Assembly (NCBI GenBank): GCA_905250115.1
Contig: CAJNOI010000011.1
Coordinates: 621,550 to 685,549 of the forward strand
Length of the DNA: 64,000 nucleotides
Reading direction: 5' to 3'
Source of the DNA: Adineta steineri
Taxonomy: Eukaryota > Rotifera > Eurotatoria > Adinetida > Adinetidae
Shown: positions 1 through 11,822 of the stretch, piece by piece
Position numbering within the stretch: the first letter of the stretch is position 1
How the letters are laid out: every line of letters starts with the position of its first letter
Made by a program: the position numbers and the translations under genes
Notes under the pieces: generated by a model
The model's input: only the letters and a program-made list of their open reading frames with translations
What the model was told of the DNA's origin: nothing
The model's database searches: none

Positions 1-193
1 AGTTAACATCGTTGACTACGTTCTTCAATTGAGTCAGTGTATTCTGGCAATCCTTGTTTGTTTCATCGATGTTAGGATCTACCCAGATGAGAAGGTAGTT
101 TTGTGCCATACGTTGTCGTGGTTGGCGAATATTTGATGCTGCTGTTGATTTCGATGTTGTTGTAACATTTTCTTTCGATTTTTGTGCACCCAT
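1..193 (-). CDS. ART-TPR family protein, N-terminal 64 codons only (runs off the left edge)
   Basis: Read on the minus strand from the ATG at 193, the open frame gives a protein whose first 60 residues align with the N-terminus of the complete ART-TPR gene at 38773: both share the RQPRQRM block, then NYLLIW, then a DC(Q)xTLTQLKNVVN block. Only the uncharacterised N-terminal domain lies in the window; the ADP-ribosyltransferase and TPR parts would lie further left. It points away from the window, opposite to its two relatives at 28921 and 38773. A CATAAATAG sequence about 85-95 bp upstream of the ATG resembles the TATA-like box of the relatives. Family membership is seen directly; whether the full gene is intact cannot be judged. 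Confidence 0.8.
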   Translation of the reverse strand, partial: MGAQKSKENVTTTSKSTAASNIRQPRQRMAQNYLLIWVDPNIDETNKDCQNTLTQLKNVVNDVN

Positions 194-2143
194 GTTGTGT
201 TGAAATGTAAACTAGTTCTTTGTGTGGAATGAAGCTGATAATATTTGATTTGATAGAAAGCTAAAACTGGTATCTTCTATTTATGTGGGCAATGATTTGT
301 TTTTTCTCGCTTTTTCGGCGATTTCGAATGTTTGCGTGTTTACGTTGTCGCTCAAGAACAAACATCACCTAGTGACCATTAAAAAGAATATTGTATAGAG
401 CAAAGAACAGATGAAAACAAACAAATTTGTTGATAATTTTATTGAAAGAACGAACAAAACAGAAGCAAACAATTTGATCCATTTTATTATTATTCTTTCC
501 AACTTTTTCTTGCTTTGGTCTGCATCATTACTGTAGTTTATAAATGTGTAGGCAACATTTTTTTCATCAAATATAGGTAGAAAGAGAAATACAATTCTTT
601 TACACTCTTTGCCAAACACCATGTTAATGTTCGATGAATGTATGAAATTCATTGTGACGAGACTAATGAAAGAAACTTTGTGAAATTTTGTACATAGAGC
701 ATGCTTTAAACATTATGCCAATGAATGAAAAAGCTGTAGACTTAATATTGATGAAATTAAGATCGAAGAAACTTTTTTATTGTCTGTTAAAATAAGAAAA
801 GTATTTGGTACAAGATCATTGAAGAGTTTTATTGAAAATAGCTTTCAAAAAGCACAAAAATAGGAAGAAACTTTTTCATAATTTGAGTGTGAAATACTAT
901 TGTTGAACAAAAAAGAAATAATATTGTATTCATAAAGGTACAAATGACTATTTCAATTGTTGATAGCTACTAAAAAAAATTAACTTTCTCAAAAAAAGAG
1001 ATACTGAGGAACTATATAGTTTACATGAGAAAAGAGACTTATTGAATACTTTATCAAATAATATATTATCTGAAGTAAGATGAAAGTTTATTTTCATATT
1101 AAAATAAATAATTTGTGAAATGATTTCTTTATCAAGTTATGTGCCGTTTATTGTTTTTTATACACCAGAACAATTATTTCAATACAACATGGATGATTTT
1201 GTTGTAATACATATTGTATCTATATGGTGGTAGAAATCATCGAAAATTTCAGAAAAACTATATTAAAAACAGAATTTATGCAAAATTTTTGCTTTATCCG
1301 TTTTTATCTAATAAGTATTCATTTTTGTTGATAAAAAAAGAAGAAGTTGAATAAATATGGCAATAATCTTGCAACAGTATCCACGCATGCACCACTAGAC
1401 TTATGTTCATTGCAAGTCATATTGTATGAAACTCTATGGGGAAAAACGCTGTTAACAGTATTTTCGGAGAATTGTGTGTAGCATATACTCAGATGTTCGA
1501 AGATCAAAATGAGTTTCTATCATTTTGACTAAACCAAGTCATGACTATATATACATATATCAAGTTTATATTGTACATTGCTCATTTATTTATATAATCT
1601 ATTTATCTATTTTTTTTTGAATCACTATTCGCTAATTTAAACGTTTGTTGCTATTATTTTATAGAAACTTTTTACTAATTCTGACGATTATGTACTTCAT
1701 ATATATATGTTGTCGTAAAATATTTAATCTATATGGACTCTCTTTAACTAGTTGGTCAAATTTATTTAAAACCTTCTCAATCAAAAACAAAATTTTATCT
1801 GAATATTAATGTTTCCAGTTGATCTATTTTCAACACCTACATAGCATACTAAATTAATAAATGTTTCGTTTAGTCATCGCATTTTGGTTTACTTAATTTC
1901 CTTAATTTTTTATCAAATCAATTTGTCGTTTTAATTCAAAGGTCGCCATAATATTACCATCTAAGAAAATAGAGTGCGAAAGACGGATAGAAGAATGTAC
2001 GAAGTAGTCACCGGCAATCTAAAGAGGATTACAGCCTGTGACGAACCGATCCCATCTATGTCATGTATCACTTCAACAGTAAAAGTGTTTAATTCGAAAT
2101 AGGTAAGTTGATCAGATAATTAAGATATCAAACGTTTATCTTT
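194..2143. other. AT-rich intergenic stretch upstream of the partial ART-TPR gene
   Basis: No open frame here has coding character or a match I recognise. The first ~150 bp are the 5' flank of the partial gene on the left, including the TATA-like motif near 278-288. The rest is AT-rich with many short homopolymers. A slightly less AT-rich patch at about 1970-2100 has no recognisable content. Confidence 0.5.
278..288 (-). promoter_or_regulatory. candidate TATA-like box of the partial ART-TPR gene
   Basis: On the minus strand the sequence CATAAATAG lies about 85-95 bp before the ATG at 193. The complete relatives carry CATATAAAT at 38677 (96 bp before the ATG) and at 28678 (about 240 bp before the ATG). 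Similarity between the three is the only support. Confidence 0.3.
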
Positions 2144-2201
2144 CTTGAGAATGTGAGTGTTAGTTTGGATTCATCTTTTCTTCACCCACACCCACACTCA
2201 A
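2144..2201. repeat. TGTGGG-type palindromic tract (short form)
   Basis: A G-rich left arm (TTGAGAATGTGAGTG) is followed by a ~25 bp spacer and a C-rich right arm (CACCCACACCCACACTCAA). The arms are imperfect inverted repeats. The spacer contains ATTCATCTTTT, also present in the spacer of the tract at 35849-35912, so these two are related elements and not chance low-complexity sequence. Confidence 0.7.
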
Positions 2202-2675
2202 AATATTTTCGATGAACTGACTTACAAAAAACAACTCTCAGAATTGCAAATTACGATATGAAGAGATCAATGTAAAAGCAAATGTACGTAAACTCGTATT
2301 TACATTGCCTGATTTTTCAGCGATACCATGCAAAATTGAAATAATGTGTATATAGAAGGATAAAATTGTCTTTTTTGATCTATTAATGTCAGTTTTTCTG
2401 GCTTGTGAACTCATTATCTTTTTTTAAGTAGGAACATTTACTCTAATATTAGCTTGTTTATTTAAAAATAAAGGTCTGGATTGAATTTATAATGTATTAG
2501 TTTCTACGGTGAATTCGTGATTAGTAAGTGTCTCATCCAAAACTTCGAGAAACAGAAATATTGCTTATGGTGTTATGTCCCAGTGTACTACAACACGTGC
2601 AACATTATCGATAAGGGTTAACGCCTTTCTGAGTTTTCCGAAAATGTCCTTGACTCCTTGATGGGTCATATCATC

Positions 2676-3168
2676 GGGTGTGTGCGTATGCTATTACTAT
2701 TCACATTGGCACTCAGAACTTCAGTCATTTATCCACACTCGCACCTTCGAGTATCCTTATGAATTCATCTTGACCTTCATTTATTCAGCACCTCAGTCAA
2801 ACTGGAAGTTGCCGAAGAAAAGACCCCTATTGTTTACGTTCTTTTATTACGAAAATCATAAAGTTCGAACTTTTCAGTGAAAACTGGATATTTCATCGCC
2901 GAAAAATCTCTTATCAGTCATCAACAAAAACATGCACAGTCATTGACATTTTTCAAGTGATAATAAAGTAGAAGAGAAAAGAAACTCGATAATACGAATA
3001 GTAAAAAGGTGAATAACCGAAAGAAACTCATAGTAAAATTTTGTTTTTATGGGGGTGTGGGCGGGTCCGGGAGTGGGAGTGTGGGTAGGTGTCGGTGTGG
3101 ATGTAAGTGAGTGTGGGTGTTAAGGGTTCTTCTTCTCTCACGATCAGACACCCACACCATCAAGGACC
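2676..3168 (+). repeat. ~490 bp dispersed repeat, copy A (inverted partner at 7801-8265)
   Basis: The segment starts at a GGGTGTGTGCG tract and ends in a TGTGGG palindrome at 3051-3168. Its body (2690-3045) matches the reverse complement of 7890-8240, including the stretches around CATCGCCGAAAAATCTC, GTGATAATAAAGTAGAAGAG and GAATAACCGAAAGAAA. Both copies can be read as a short peptide ending in RTFQ, but it has no start context or domain, so I treat the conservation as repeat homology. Copies A and B are in opposite orientation and frame the membrane-protein gene at 4070-6607. Confidence 0.75.
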
Positions 3169-3686
3169 ACTGTAGGCTCAATCAAGGACGAAAAGGCGGA
3201 TCCTAATGAATCCTGGGACCCAATAGGACCAACAGGATCTGAGAAAGCTGATCGGAAAAGGGAAAAAACTAGTCGTAGAATTTCCGATAAAAAAGAAAAA
3301 GTGAACTTACCAGAGAATCTTTTCAGGTGACACCTCCTATTTTGATTTATTCGTATCTGATTCAATCGAATGTATTGAGGTAGTAAAAAGCCTGAAAGAC
3401 TTTTTCGTCAGAGGATTGACATAATAATAAGTTTCGTTGGACTCTGTCCGGTTATGATCAATTTTGTGGTACCTGAAGATCTATGAGAATCCAAGAGGAG
3501 CCACATTTTCTACATTGATGGTAAGTTTTTAGTAAAGCTAATTAATTGCTGTTAGGTTATAATAGACTCTGTTGAATGTAGTAGACTGAAGTAAGTTTCC
3601 ACATATTCCGATATACCTATTCTACAATTTATTAGCGTTTTTCAAGATCCGCTAGGATCCATCGAGATTTAGTTTCAGTAATACTC
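3169..3686. other. intergenic segment, no gene recognised
   Basis: Somewhat less AT-rich than the neighbourhood, with GGATCC-containing patches at 3199 and 3655. A 73-codon open frame on the minus strand (3144-3365) has no protein-like features and is not called. Confidence 0.4.
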
Positions 3687-3687
3687 T

Positions 3688-3806
3688 TAAAGGAGGGTGG
3701 GTGTGGGCGTGGCTGTGGATAATATATCTGTTGCACGCACATACCCACACACCCACCCTCACCCACATCCACACCCACACCCACACACCCACCCACACCC
3801 TCAAGA
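3688..3806. repeat. TGTGGG-type palindromic tract
   Basis: The left arm GGAGGGTGGGTGTGGGCG and a long right arm of CCCACA-type units end in CACACCCTCAAG. The CTCAAG edge recurs at 8465, 26844 and 35909. It lies about 260 bp before the start codon of the membrane-protein gene at 4070. Confidence 0.75.
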
Positions 3807-4069
3807 TGGTTTTCTACTTATCGTGATATAATAAACAACGTAAAAGAGAATCGTAATAAAATAAGACAGTATTTGTTAAATTCTATAGATATTTAATTTT
3901 CAAGTCTACTCTTCTTTTCTTCGAACAACACCACAAACTCTATCAACATCGTCCCCTTGTCTCCTTTTATTTGCAGTTAAAATATCTTATCTTATCATTT
4001 TTTTCTTATTTTACTTCAAGACAAGCAACAGATATTTGCATCATCTTATTAATTCGTTTTGGAATAAAA

Positions 4070-6607
4070 ATGAAACAATACGGACTCTTCTGTCTGTTAA
4101 TACTCTTTATCCTTGGATTCAATGCACAAGATCCTACGACCACTTTATCACCTGATTGGAATGGTGATCCAAGTGTATGTACACACGATCCATCAACTCC
4201 AAGCACAAATGATAAGCCTCTACCTAAATTTCCAAACAAAGCAGAATTTGCACTTGAAAGCGTAGAAGTAAGACATCTTCTTAATATAACATTGCGTAGT
4301 GAATCAACTATATATCAATATATATATAATTATGATGCGAATTCATTGATTGTAAGTAAAAATCAAAATGGTTTTATCAGTGTTGAACATAGTTATTATA
4401 ATATATTAAAAAAATCAACTTATTATGGAGGAGAAGTTTGTTTAGTAACTGATATTTCAACAAACAAGGATATGGGTTTGTTCAAATAATAAAACTTTAA
4501 ATATGATTTTTTCTTTCATTTCTTAGATGGTGCATCGGCTATTCAATTGCAAGATATTGGTTGGCATATTCGTCCATTAAATGAATTTCTTCAATTTTCT
4601 AGCAATGATCCACAACGACCAATTATTCGACCAAAATTTCTCGGACAAGATGTCATACGCGGAATTCCAGTTGATAAATGGCAGACTTGTTATGTCGATA
4701 AAGTAAACTATCGAACAGTGCGACGTATATGGCATTTTGCTCAACAAAATTATTCAACGGCAACTGGTCCTGTTGGTGAATATGCTGTTCCAATTCAAGC
4801 ATTAGTTATTGGCTCATTTCATGCACCAAATGGCACACGAATTATTGAATTTGATCAAGTATTTAATGTTCATGGGTATCGACATGGTATTATGGGAGAA
4901 AACGATGCATTATCACCACCAAAAGGTGTTTTTTGTAACCGTGATCAAGGTCAAAACTTAATATCACTTAAAGACGCTGGTATTAGTTGGCCAGATCATT
5001 TTAGTGTTCGTGTACAATTTTTAACATCACGTACGGCACAATGGGGAAGCTTTCATTTATATTATGATCAAAGTCGCGCTGATAATTCAAGACGTTTACG
5101 TTATGATTATATCCCATTTGGTACGGAAGATTTTATATCAGTTATTCACGAGTATAATGATAATTTAACTTATGTTATTGACCGTCGTATCGGTACATGT
5201 CGAATTAGTCGTGGTGTAGATATTCCAGATGTTGTTCCTTTTTATGATCCCGTTCGATTTTTTATTAAAAATGAAGCAAAGTTTATATTCAATCCACCTC
5301 AAAAGGCTTGGGAATACAATGGAGTGCGGTGTAAGAAACAAAAACAGATCAGTTTTTTTTTCTATAAATTTCTTATTCATTTATTCTGCGTCTTTTTAGC
5401 ATGCCGTGATAATACTATTAATTGTACAATATTAACAACACCAATTAATAATTTTCCTGCTATGGTTGAATTAGATATAGGTTTCCCAACAGATGAAACA
5501 TGGGCTTATACTAATGTCGAATATGGTTGGTCAATGCGTGCACCATACAGTCGTCCACCACCTGGTGCACCAAAACTATTCGATTATCCAGTGAGTTTAT
5601 ATTTAAGAATGTATCAATATCGAAATCCATCGATTGCACCGCCATTTAATGTTCTTACAGAAGATATTGAATATGAATTTTATGAAATGTCTCATGACTT
5701 GAAATCATCTGATTTCGATACAACTGTATGTTATCGCTCACTCGATTTGCCGTATCTTCACCTTGGCTTCGTACTCAAGCCAAGCAATAATACTCTCGTA
5801 GATAGCAAATATATGAACAGACGTCGTCTCGAAAACATGGTGAGAGTCACTCTGGTGACTGAGATGCAGATCAAGCAGATGCGCGTAAGCGACATAGAAC
5901 TGGATCACATCCAATTTGACAATAGTGTCTACGTTTTATTCACCCTCCTTGGCCCGACGCCCTTGTCGAACAACGATGAACCGTCGGTCAATACAGCTAA
6001 AGAAAGTCTGGAGATGGCAATCAATGCGAATCAATTCTCGTTTGATATGACACTGCTAGACGATGACAGTTCAAAAATACATTTTATGGCACAGCCTAAC
6101 TCTCTCAAAGTTTCACAACAATTCATGTCGATTCATGCTAGTTGGGTTTACGCTAATGTTTCCAATTGTAACGCTTCTAGCGCCAATGTTTCTAACACAA
6201 ACTTGACTACTACCACTACTTCGAGCACACCCTTTACTACTACCACTACTTCGAGCACACCCTTGACTACTACCACTACTTTGAGCACACCCTTTACTAC
6301 TACCACTACTTCGAGCGCACCCTTTACTGCTACTACTACTTCCCGTTGCCAAGTTCATACTGTCACTAATTCCCACACCAATGGTCAACGAATCAGAAAA
6401 GAAAAATATACAGCAGCCGCTCAAGTCGGAGGTATTATCGGTGGACTCTTTGTCGGTATAGTGCTTGGCTTCATCACAATTTTTCTCATTCGAATGCGGA
6501 ACAAAAAAACACTGAATATAACTTCTCCCTCATCGGACGATAGTTTGAGCAATAAAAGCGTTCACAAGCAGGGACTCGTGCCACTTGTAAGTATGAAAGG
6601 TTTGTAA
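4070..6607 (+). CDS. large type I membrane protein, possible LolA-like extracellular domain (paralogue 1)
   Basis: Three exons: 4070-4475, 4527-5330, 5400-6607 (phase 1 junctions), giving 805 residues. The 69 bp second intron is a multiple of three without stops, so the frame also reads through it. The ATG at 4070 is chosen because it opens a clear signal peptide (hydrophobic LFCLLILFILGFNA). A long extracellular part follows with N-glycosylation sites and scattered cysteines, then a Thr/Ser-rich mucin-like stalk made of 30 bp repeats, one transmembrane helix (VGGIIGGLFVGIVLGFITIF) and a ~45-residue cytoplasmic tail. The 666-residue gene on the minus strand at 9094-11253 is a paralogue (shared RGIPxxxxxxC, LxPPKGVFC/LETPTGVFC). 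Bdelloid genomes contain large LolA-like-domain membrane proteins, and the GIPVDKW-type core suggests that family; the name is tentative. A spliced 5' leader is likely (TTTATTTGCAG at 3966-3976). The last ~900 bp are noticeably less AT-rich than the first part. Confidence 0.75.
6203..6345 (+). repeat. 30 bp tandem repeat encoding the Thr-rich stalk
   Basis: About 4.6 copies of a 30 bp unit encode TTTTTSSTP(F/L) repeats just before the transmembrane helix. The composition suggests an O-glycosylated mucin-like spacer. Copies differ by a few substitutions, mainly TTGACT versus TTTACT at the unit start. The paralogue at 9094-11253 lacks this repeat. Confidence 0.85.
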
Positions 6608-6985
6608 AATACAACTGATACGTCCAATGGTTGATAATTTTCATATTCATCTAATCCATATTTAACTCTTCTACATGTTGATTTTATGATGTTGTTTAAA
6701 TCAAATATAAATCGTTTTTTTCATTTAAATAACATCCTTTGCTCACTTTATTTAACATTACTTCATACACTAGAGCATATTGTACTGCAATGTCAGTCAC
6801 TATTGATGGCGTCGCAAACTTTATCGTGAGAATGTGCGGGATTATAAATATGCTGTAGTATATCTTGCAAGTAGTCATTCATCACTTTGTATTATATGTG
6901 TAGTTACATGTATATAATGGTACACGGGCATTTGAGCCAACGACAGATGAACGCATTAGAGAGAATGTTATGGACGTATAATTTA
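6608..6985. other. 3' flank of paralogue 1, no gene seen
   Basis: AT-rich sequence between the stop codon at 6607 and the left end of the inverted-repeat element at 6986. No open frame with coding character. Confidence 0.5.
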
Positions 6986-7800
6986 CCTAATGCGAATAAT
7001 TATTAGCATCAAAAGTTAAACAAAGCTTTTAGTCTTCTGAAACGATTCTTTCATATTTCTAAATCAAAAGTAGCGATCAGATATTATGGTCAGTCATCTA
7101 TACGTTCATAATCCACATATTTTCACCATCGCGATTCTAGCTAGCACTCTTTCAGTTACAATCAATTTTGAAAAATTCGGCTTGAGTAAATCCATCTATA
7201 CATATAATATCGAGTGTCCGTGAATCTGTCATCAAACCAAAGGTCAAAACTCAAAGGTAAGAGCTTGGCGGACAAAGGCAAGAGTCTTATATGATATCTC
7301 AAGCTCAAACTATACACTTCTTAATACAATAATCCAACGAATGAATCTTTCATTCTTCAAACACAGAAGAGAGAGGAGCATATCACATGCATAGAGTTCC
7401 ACTAACAAAACATATGGAACTTAGAGATAGAGACAACAATATATTACAATGCACACAGGCAATAAAGACAGTCAAACATGCTACAGAGAGAGGCAGGAAG
7501 CATATCCAACTCCATAACTGTTAAAGAAAAGCCTTAAAAAAGCAACCGTACAATCTGGAACAAAACTTAACTAGTCTATCCATAATTCTATCAAAAATCT
7601 TCAAATGAAACCACATATAAGTTTGATTATAACTAAGAGATTTCTAGCTGAAATAGCGAAGGGAAAAATACGTGAATTATGAATATAAATGAATTATTAT
7701 GATATTTGATCGCTACTTTTGATTTAGAAATATGAGAGAAACGTTTTAAAAGATCAAAAGTTGTGTTGGACTTTTGATGTTAATAATTGTTCATATTAGG
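6986..7800. mobile_element. 815 bp non-autonomous DNA-transposon-like element with ~104 bp terminal inverted repeats
   Basis: The left end 6986-7089 (starting CCTAATGCGAATAATT) matches the reverse complement of the right end 7697-7800 (CCTAATATGAACAATT) over about 100 bp, including the shared block TTTCTAAATCAAAAGTAGCG. The interior (7090-7696) has no open frame of note, so it would depend on a transposase elsewhere. The right end directly touches the TGTGGG tract starting at 7801. I could not settle a target-site duplication. The inverted repeat is seen directly; the class is inferred. Confidence 0.7.
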
Positions 7801-8265
7801 GTGTGGGTGTGGGTGGGTGATCGTGAGAGAAGAAGAACCCTTAACACCCACACTCACCTACATCCGCATCGACACCCACCCACACCCTCATAAAAACAAA
7901 GTTTTACTTTCTCTTTCTTTCGGTTATTCACCTTTTTACTATTCGTATTATCGAGTTTCTTTTCTCTTCTACTTTATTATCACTTGAAAAATGTCAATGA
8001 CTGTGCATGTTTTGTTTATGACTGATAAGAGATTTTTCGGCGATGAAATATCCAGTTTTCACTGAAAAGTTCGAATTGTATGTTTTTCGTTATAAAAGAA
8101 GGTATACCATATGAGTTTTTTCTTTAGCAATTTCCAACATCGCTGGGATATCGAATAATTGAGTGTCGAGGCAAATTCAGAAGGATGCATGAAAGTGTGT
8201 TTGGTAACTGAGGGTTTGCATGCTGATGTGAGTAGTAGTAACATACTCGCACACCCACACTCACA
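7801..8265 (-). repeat. ~470 bp dispersed repeat, copy B (inverted partner of 2676-3168)
   Basis: Read on the minus strand it parallels copy A: a TGTGGG-rich edge, the ~190 bp segment with CTTTTCAGTGAAAACTGG, the CATCGCCGAAAAATCTC stretch, and a terminal TGTGGG palindrome (7801-7888). Together with copy A it makes a long inverted repeat around 3.2-7.8 kb. Confidence 0.75.
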
Positions 8266-8472
8266 CCCAACCACCTATACCCACACCAAATCACTCACAC
8301 CCACACCCACACCCACACCCACACCCACACCCACACCCACACCCACATCCACACCCACACCCAATCACCCACACCCACATCCACACCCAACCACCTACAC
8401 CCAATCACCCACACCCAACCACCTACACCCACACCCACACCCAATCACCCACACCCACATCCACACCCTCAA
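8243..8472. repeat. longest CCCACA array in the window (~230 bp)
   Basis: At 8288-8350 there are about ten consecutive perfect CCCACA units, followed by diverged units with ATCACC and CAACCACCT variants, ending CACACCCTCAAG. The unit is the reverse complement of the bdelloid telomere repeat TGTGGG. A Pro/Thr/His-rich open frame through it is an artefact of the repeat. Confidence 0.9.
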
Positions 8473-9093
8473 GATTTTTCGAAGAAAGTGGCATATTCAA
8501 CGTAGATTAGATTCGAATTACGCATTCAAAATATGTCTCTAAGTCACATAGATAAAAAAAATATCGCGGAATACGACAAAGACAACACATTTATTTATCA
8601 AGGTGCGATGATAAGGATGCATTTTGCCACTATTGCCTCCAAAAATTGGCGTCACTATCATTGCCACCTGTGAAAGATAAAGAGCAAGTTTGTTATATGC
8701 TTATGAAAATCGATAGAGTTTGCCGAATCAGATGAAATACAGCAAAAAAATGTTTTATCCCGTTTAATAATTAATGAAATGCAGATTTTTCTAGTTAAAG
8801 TCGACTTGCAATATCTATTTGCATTTTACAGCTATTCTTAACAGGTTATCTTGCGTCCTATATTTAAATGCATTAAAAAAATATTTAGTTACGATTTCAC
8901 ACAGAGGCTTGATAAGCATCTGATCAGAAGAACGAGATCTTGATTTAATGGATTGACTTATAGTTTCAGCAATGAAAAGATAGTAAATATCTTACATTTG
9001 TGCAAAAAATATCAACTATCAAATAGTTTATTAAATATCTTTATCCTGCAATTATTTTTAAAGGAAATAAACTCTGTTATATAAAAAAGTCAA
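8473..9093. other. intergenic, 3' side of paralogue 2
   Basis: AT-rich, with nothing recognised. It lies between the CCCACA array and the stop codon of the minus-strand membrane-protein gene. Confidence 0.4.
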
Positions 9094-11253
9094 TCAAAAA
9101 AAACGTTTCAAAACAAAAAAGCCACCGACTATACCGACGAAAAGACCCAGAATGATGAATCCAATCCAGAAACCAGTGATTAATGGACCCGAGCTCAGGT
9201 ACACTATGTCAATGTTTTGATTAAGATTTTGTTCAGTTGTTGTATCAGGACATTCCTCAGGATTTTGACTTCGAGCAAAAGTTTGATTAAAACATTGGTT
9301 AGAATTTTGATCAAAACTCGTATAGATGACATGGAGCGAATTGATTCGCGCTCGTAAAATAACTTCTTTAGTACCGTATTTTGCTCGAAATATCAAGGCA
9401 TGTGCATCTATCACTGCACGAAGACGTTCGATAGCTGTAATGAGCGATGGTTCTTGTAAGAGAATTTCTACTGGTCCTAGACGCGGTGGTACATCTAACA
9501 GTGTAAATGTTACTGGAAGATCCTTGCCATCGCGATCGACAATGATGTTAGAAATTCGAATGGATCGCACCTGAAGAATAGTTATCAGAGTTTGCCAAAT
9601 TGTATGTCGTAAATGATCAATGTTCTCCTGCACTGGATACTCATTATCGTTTGCCACAGTAAACGAGATTACACCGAGATTGTAGTTTTCTACAAATTAT
9701 AAAATACTTGAAAGTCTTAAGATTTGTTGTATCTAATAACTACTTACCTTCGGGACCCAAGGCACGATAACAATCAGCCAACATGTGATCAATTTCGAAG
9801 CTTGTCATTTGATTACGACGAAAGTTAAAAATGTCTTTCAATTAATAACAAAAAACAAAATATTTAATATAGACTAGTTTCTATTACTTTCTTCAGCTGT
9901 AAATACTGGGATACCATTAGCATAATTTTTCAAAACCAGTTTCATTGGAATCGAATGTATTAAAGGTTCACCATGTATAGCTAATGCCCAATACAATTCT
10001 CGTTGTTGAACTATATTGTTTGTTAACAGTTTTTCACCGATCCATACATGACACCAAACGTGATCACCACATGGTTTTTCACCAGTATAGTGATACGAAC
10101 TATCATCCATTAAAAAAAAATGTTGTACGGAACTCATTTGTACGAAACTTGGCTTTCCATCCACCACTATAGCATCATTATCATTTAGGGTTATATCACG
10201 AACAATACATTGACCTGTTGTACTATTATAGTGATAGTTGAGGCCAGTTACAAAATCATGTATTTCAGAGGCATGTAACCACTGTAGTCCGCCTAATGGA
10301 TCAGGATACCAAGTATCAATACGAGTAAATTGAAAATCATTATCATATAAACTGTGTGTACTAAATATTGAATTGTTTAAAGTTGGTATAAACGTTTCAA
10401 CATTTGTGCTAACTCTATCTGGAATATTTGATGGTACAGGAAATGTTGATGTTCGATTTGGACAAAATACACCCGTTGGTGTTTCTAATGCTTGACGATC
10501 TTCACGTCGACTGGGATTCGGTGCATAATGAAAAACATTGTATGTATAGGATTCTATATTTTGACGTGGATTTGTTACGGTTACATCTATTTGTAAAATA
10601 ATACTTTGGTTTGCTGGTAAATACGCTTGAAATTTCTCGATATCTGATACATGATAAGTAGCTGATACTGTTGCTTTAATATCATCTACATAAAAACATG
10701 ATTTAAATCTGTTAGCAGGAATACCACGTAAAGTTTCATCGCCATCATAACGAAGTCCCCAGTGCAAATTCCATTGATTACGTGCATCAAAACCAAGAAG
10801 AACTGATGGTTTAAGAATAAGAGTATCTCGTCTAACAACGCTTGTTTCTGATTGAGGAGCTATAACTTGTCTCGAACATACAGGTATTTGTTGTTGAGCA
10901 ACCGTAGAATATGTTACTTCAAACTGTTCATTAGTTATAAAGTTAGAATAAAGTTGTATTGTACCTAGTAGAAAAAAAATTTACGAAGTTATTATAAAAA
11001 AATAATAACTACCCAATTTCGAACTCGTTGCGATAGTATCGCGTAATGGCGAGAAAGCCTGTGATAATTCCATTACTCCGTCTTTCATAACCAATTCTGT
11101 CATGATTTGGAATCGTTGCGGAATGGACTGCCACTCTGGATCTGGAAAGGGTGAAGACGGCCCATCGGGACATACTCTTGGATCAAGCTGAGCATGGTTT
11201 ATACGGCTCAAAATAAAAACAATACCTACTAGGTATGCTAGTAGTCGAAACAT
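9094..11253 (-). CDS. large type I membrane protein, possible LolA-like extracellular domain (paralogue 2)
   Basis: Four exons on the minus strand: 11253-11013, 10964-9888, 9834-9748, 9689-9094; all junctions are GT-AG and the model closes at 666 residues. A signal peptide (LLAYLVGIVFILS) begins at the first Met. The extracellular part matches paralogue 1 around RGIPANRFKSC, the TPTGVFC region and several Asn-glycosylation sites. A transmembrane helix (FWIGFIILGLFVGIVGGFFV) lies almost at the C-terminus, leaving a cytoplasmic tail of only about five residues. It lacks the Thr-rich stalk of paralogue 1 and has different intron positions, so the pair is old or one copy has lost and gained introns. 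The genes converge. A likely leader acceptor (TTATTTTAG, AG at 11283-11284) lies 30 bp before the ATG. Function unknown; the LolA-like label is tentative. Confidence 0.75.
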
Positions 11254-11654
11254 TTTTCAAATATACTCTTCTCTTAGCTTAGCTAAAATAAGCACTTCGA
11301 TAAATCTTTTAATAACAATAATAATTTCGGTGAAATGAGTTTGTATGATAAGAAGAAAAAAGGGTATTTAATTGCTCGTATTATCTATTAAACTGAGACA
11401 CTAAATAAGCAACACCATTTTTTTTCTCTTAGATACCCGTTTTCTTTTACATACAAAAGACGTTCGACGTAGATTGTTATCTATTTAACAACAGGTATCT
11501 TATCACATCTCTTGTTATTTGTTGTTTGCTGTACGTTCCTGTCCACCTATTTAAACATACTCGGAAAAAAAATGAGAAAGAAAGCTCTCCACTTATTCTG
11601 CATTGGACAACACTTACTGCAAATACAACCACCAGTCGACAGATAAGATGAAAA
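11254..11654. other. 5' flank of paralogue 2
   Basis: Contains the likely leader acceptor near 11283. No coding sequence recognised up to the TGTGGG tract. Confidence 0.4.
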
Positions 11655-11822
11655 TAAATGAGAGTGTGTGTATGAGTGGGTGTGAGTGGGCGTGAATAAG
11701 GGTGTGGGTGTGGGTGTGGGTGTGAGTGTGAGTGTGGGTATTGGGTGTGGGTGGATCTGCGTTTGGGTCTGGGTATATGTATTATATCCACCACTCACAC
11801 TCAGACCCACACAGACCCAATT
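11655..11822. repeat. TGTGGG-type tract, long G-rich arm with short C-rich arm
   Basis: About 110 bp of TGTGGG, TGAGTG and related units on the plus strand end near 11780, followed by CCACTCACACTCAGACCC as the opposing arm. It lies about 400 bp upstream of paralogue 2. Overlapping open frames are repeat artefacts. Confidence 0.8.

Noticed and set aside
2680-2880. 66-codon open frame resembling the minus-strand frame at 8059-8274
   Set aside because: The resemblance follows from the inverted ~480 bp repeat; neither frame has a domain, and the copies diverge as DNA does rather than as a constrained protein.
8159-8542. Pro/Thr/His-rich open frame of 127 codons
   Set aside because: It is the translation of the CCCACA array and has no non-repeat core.
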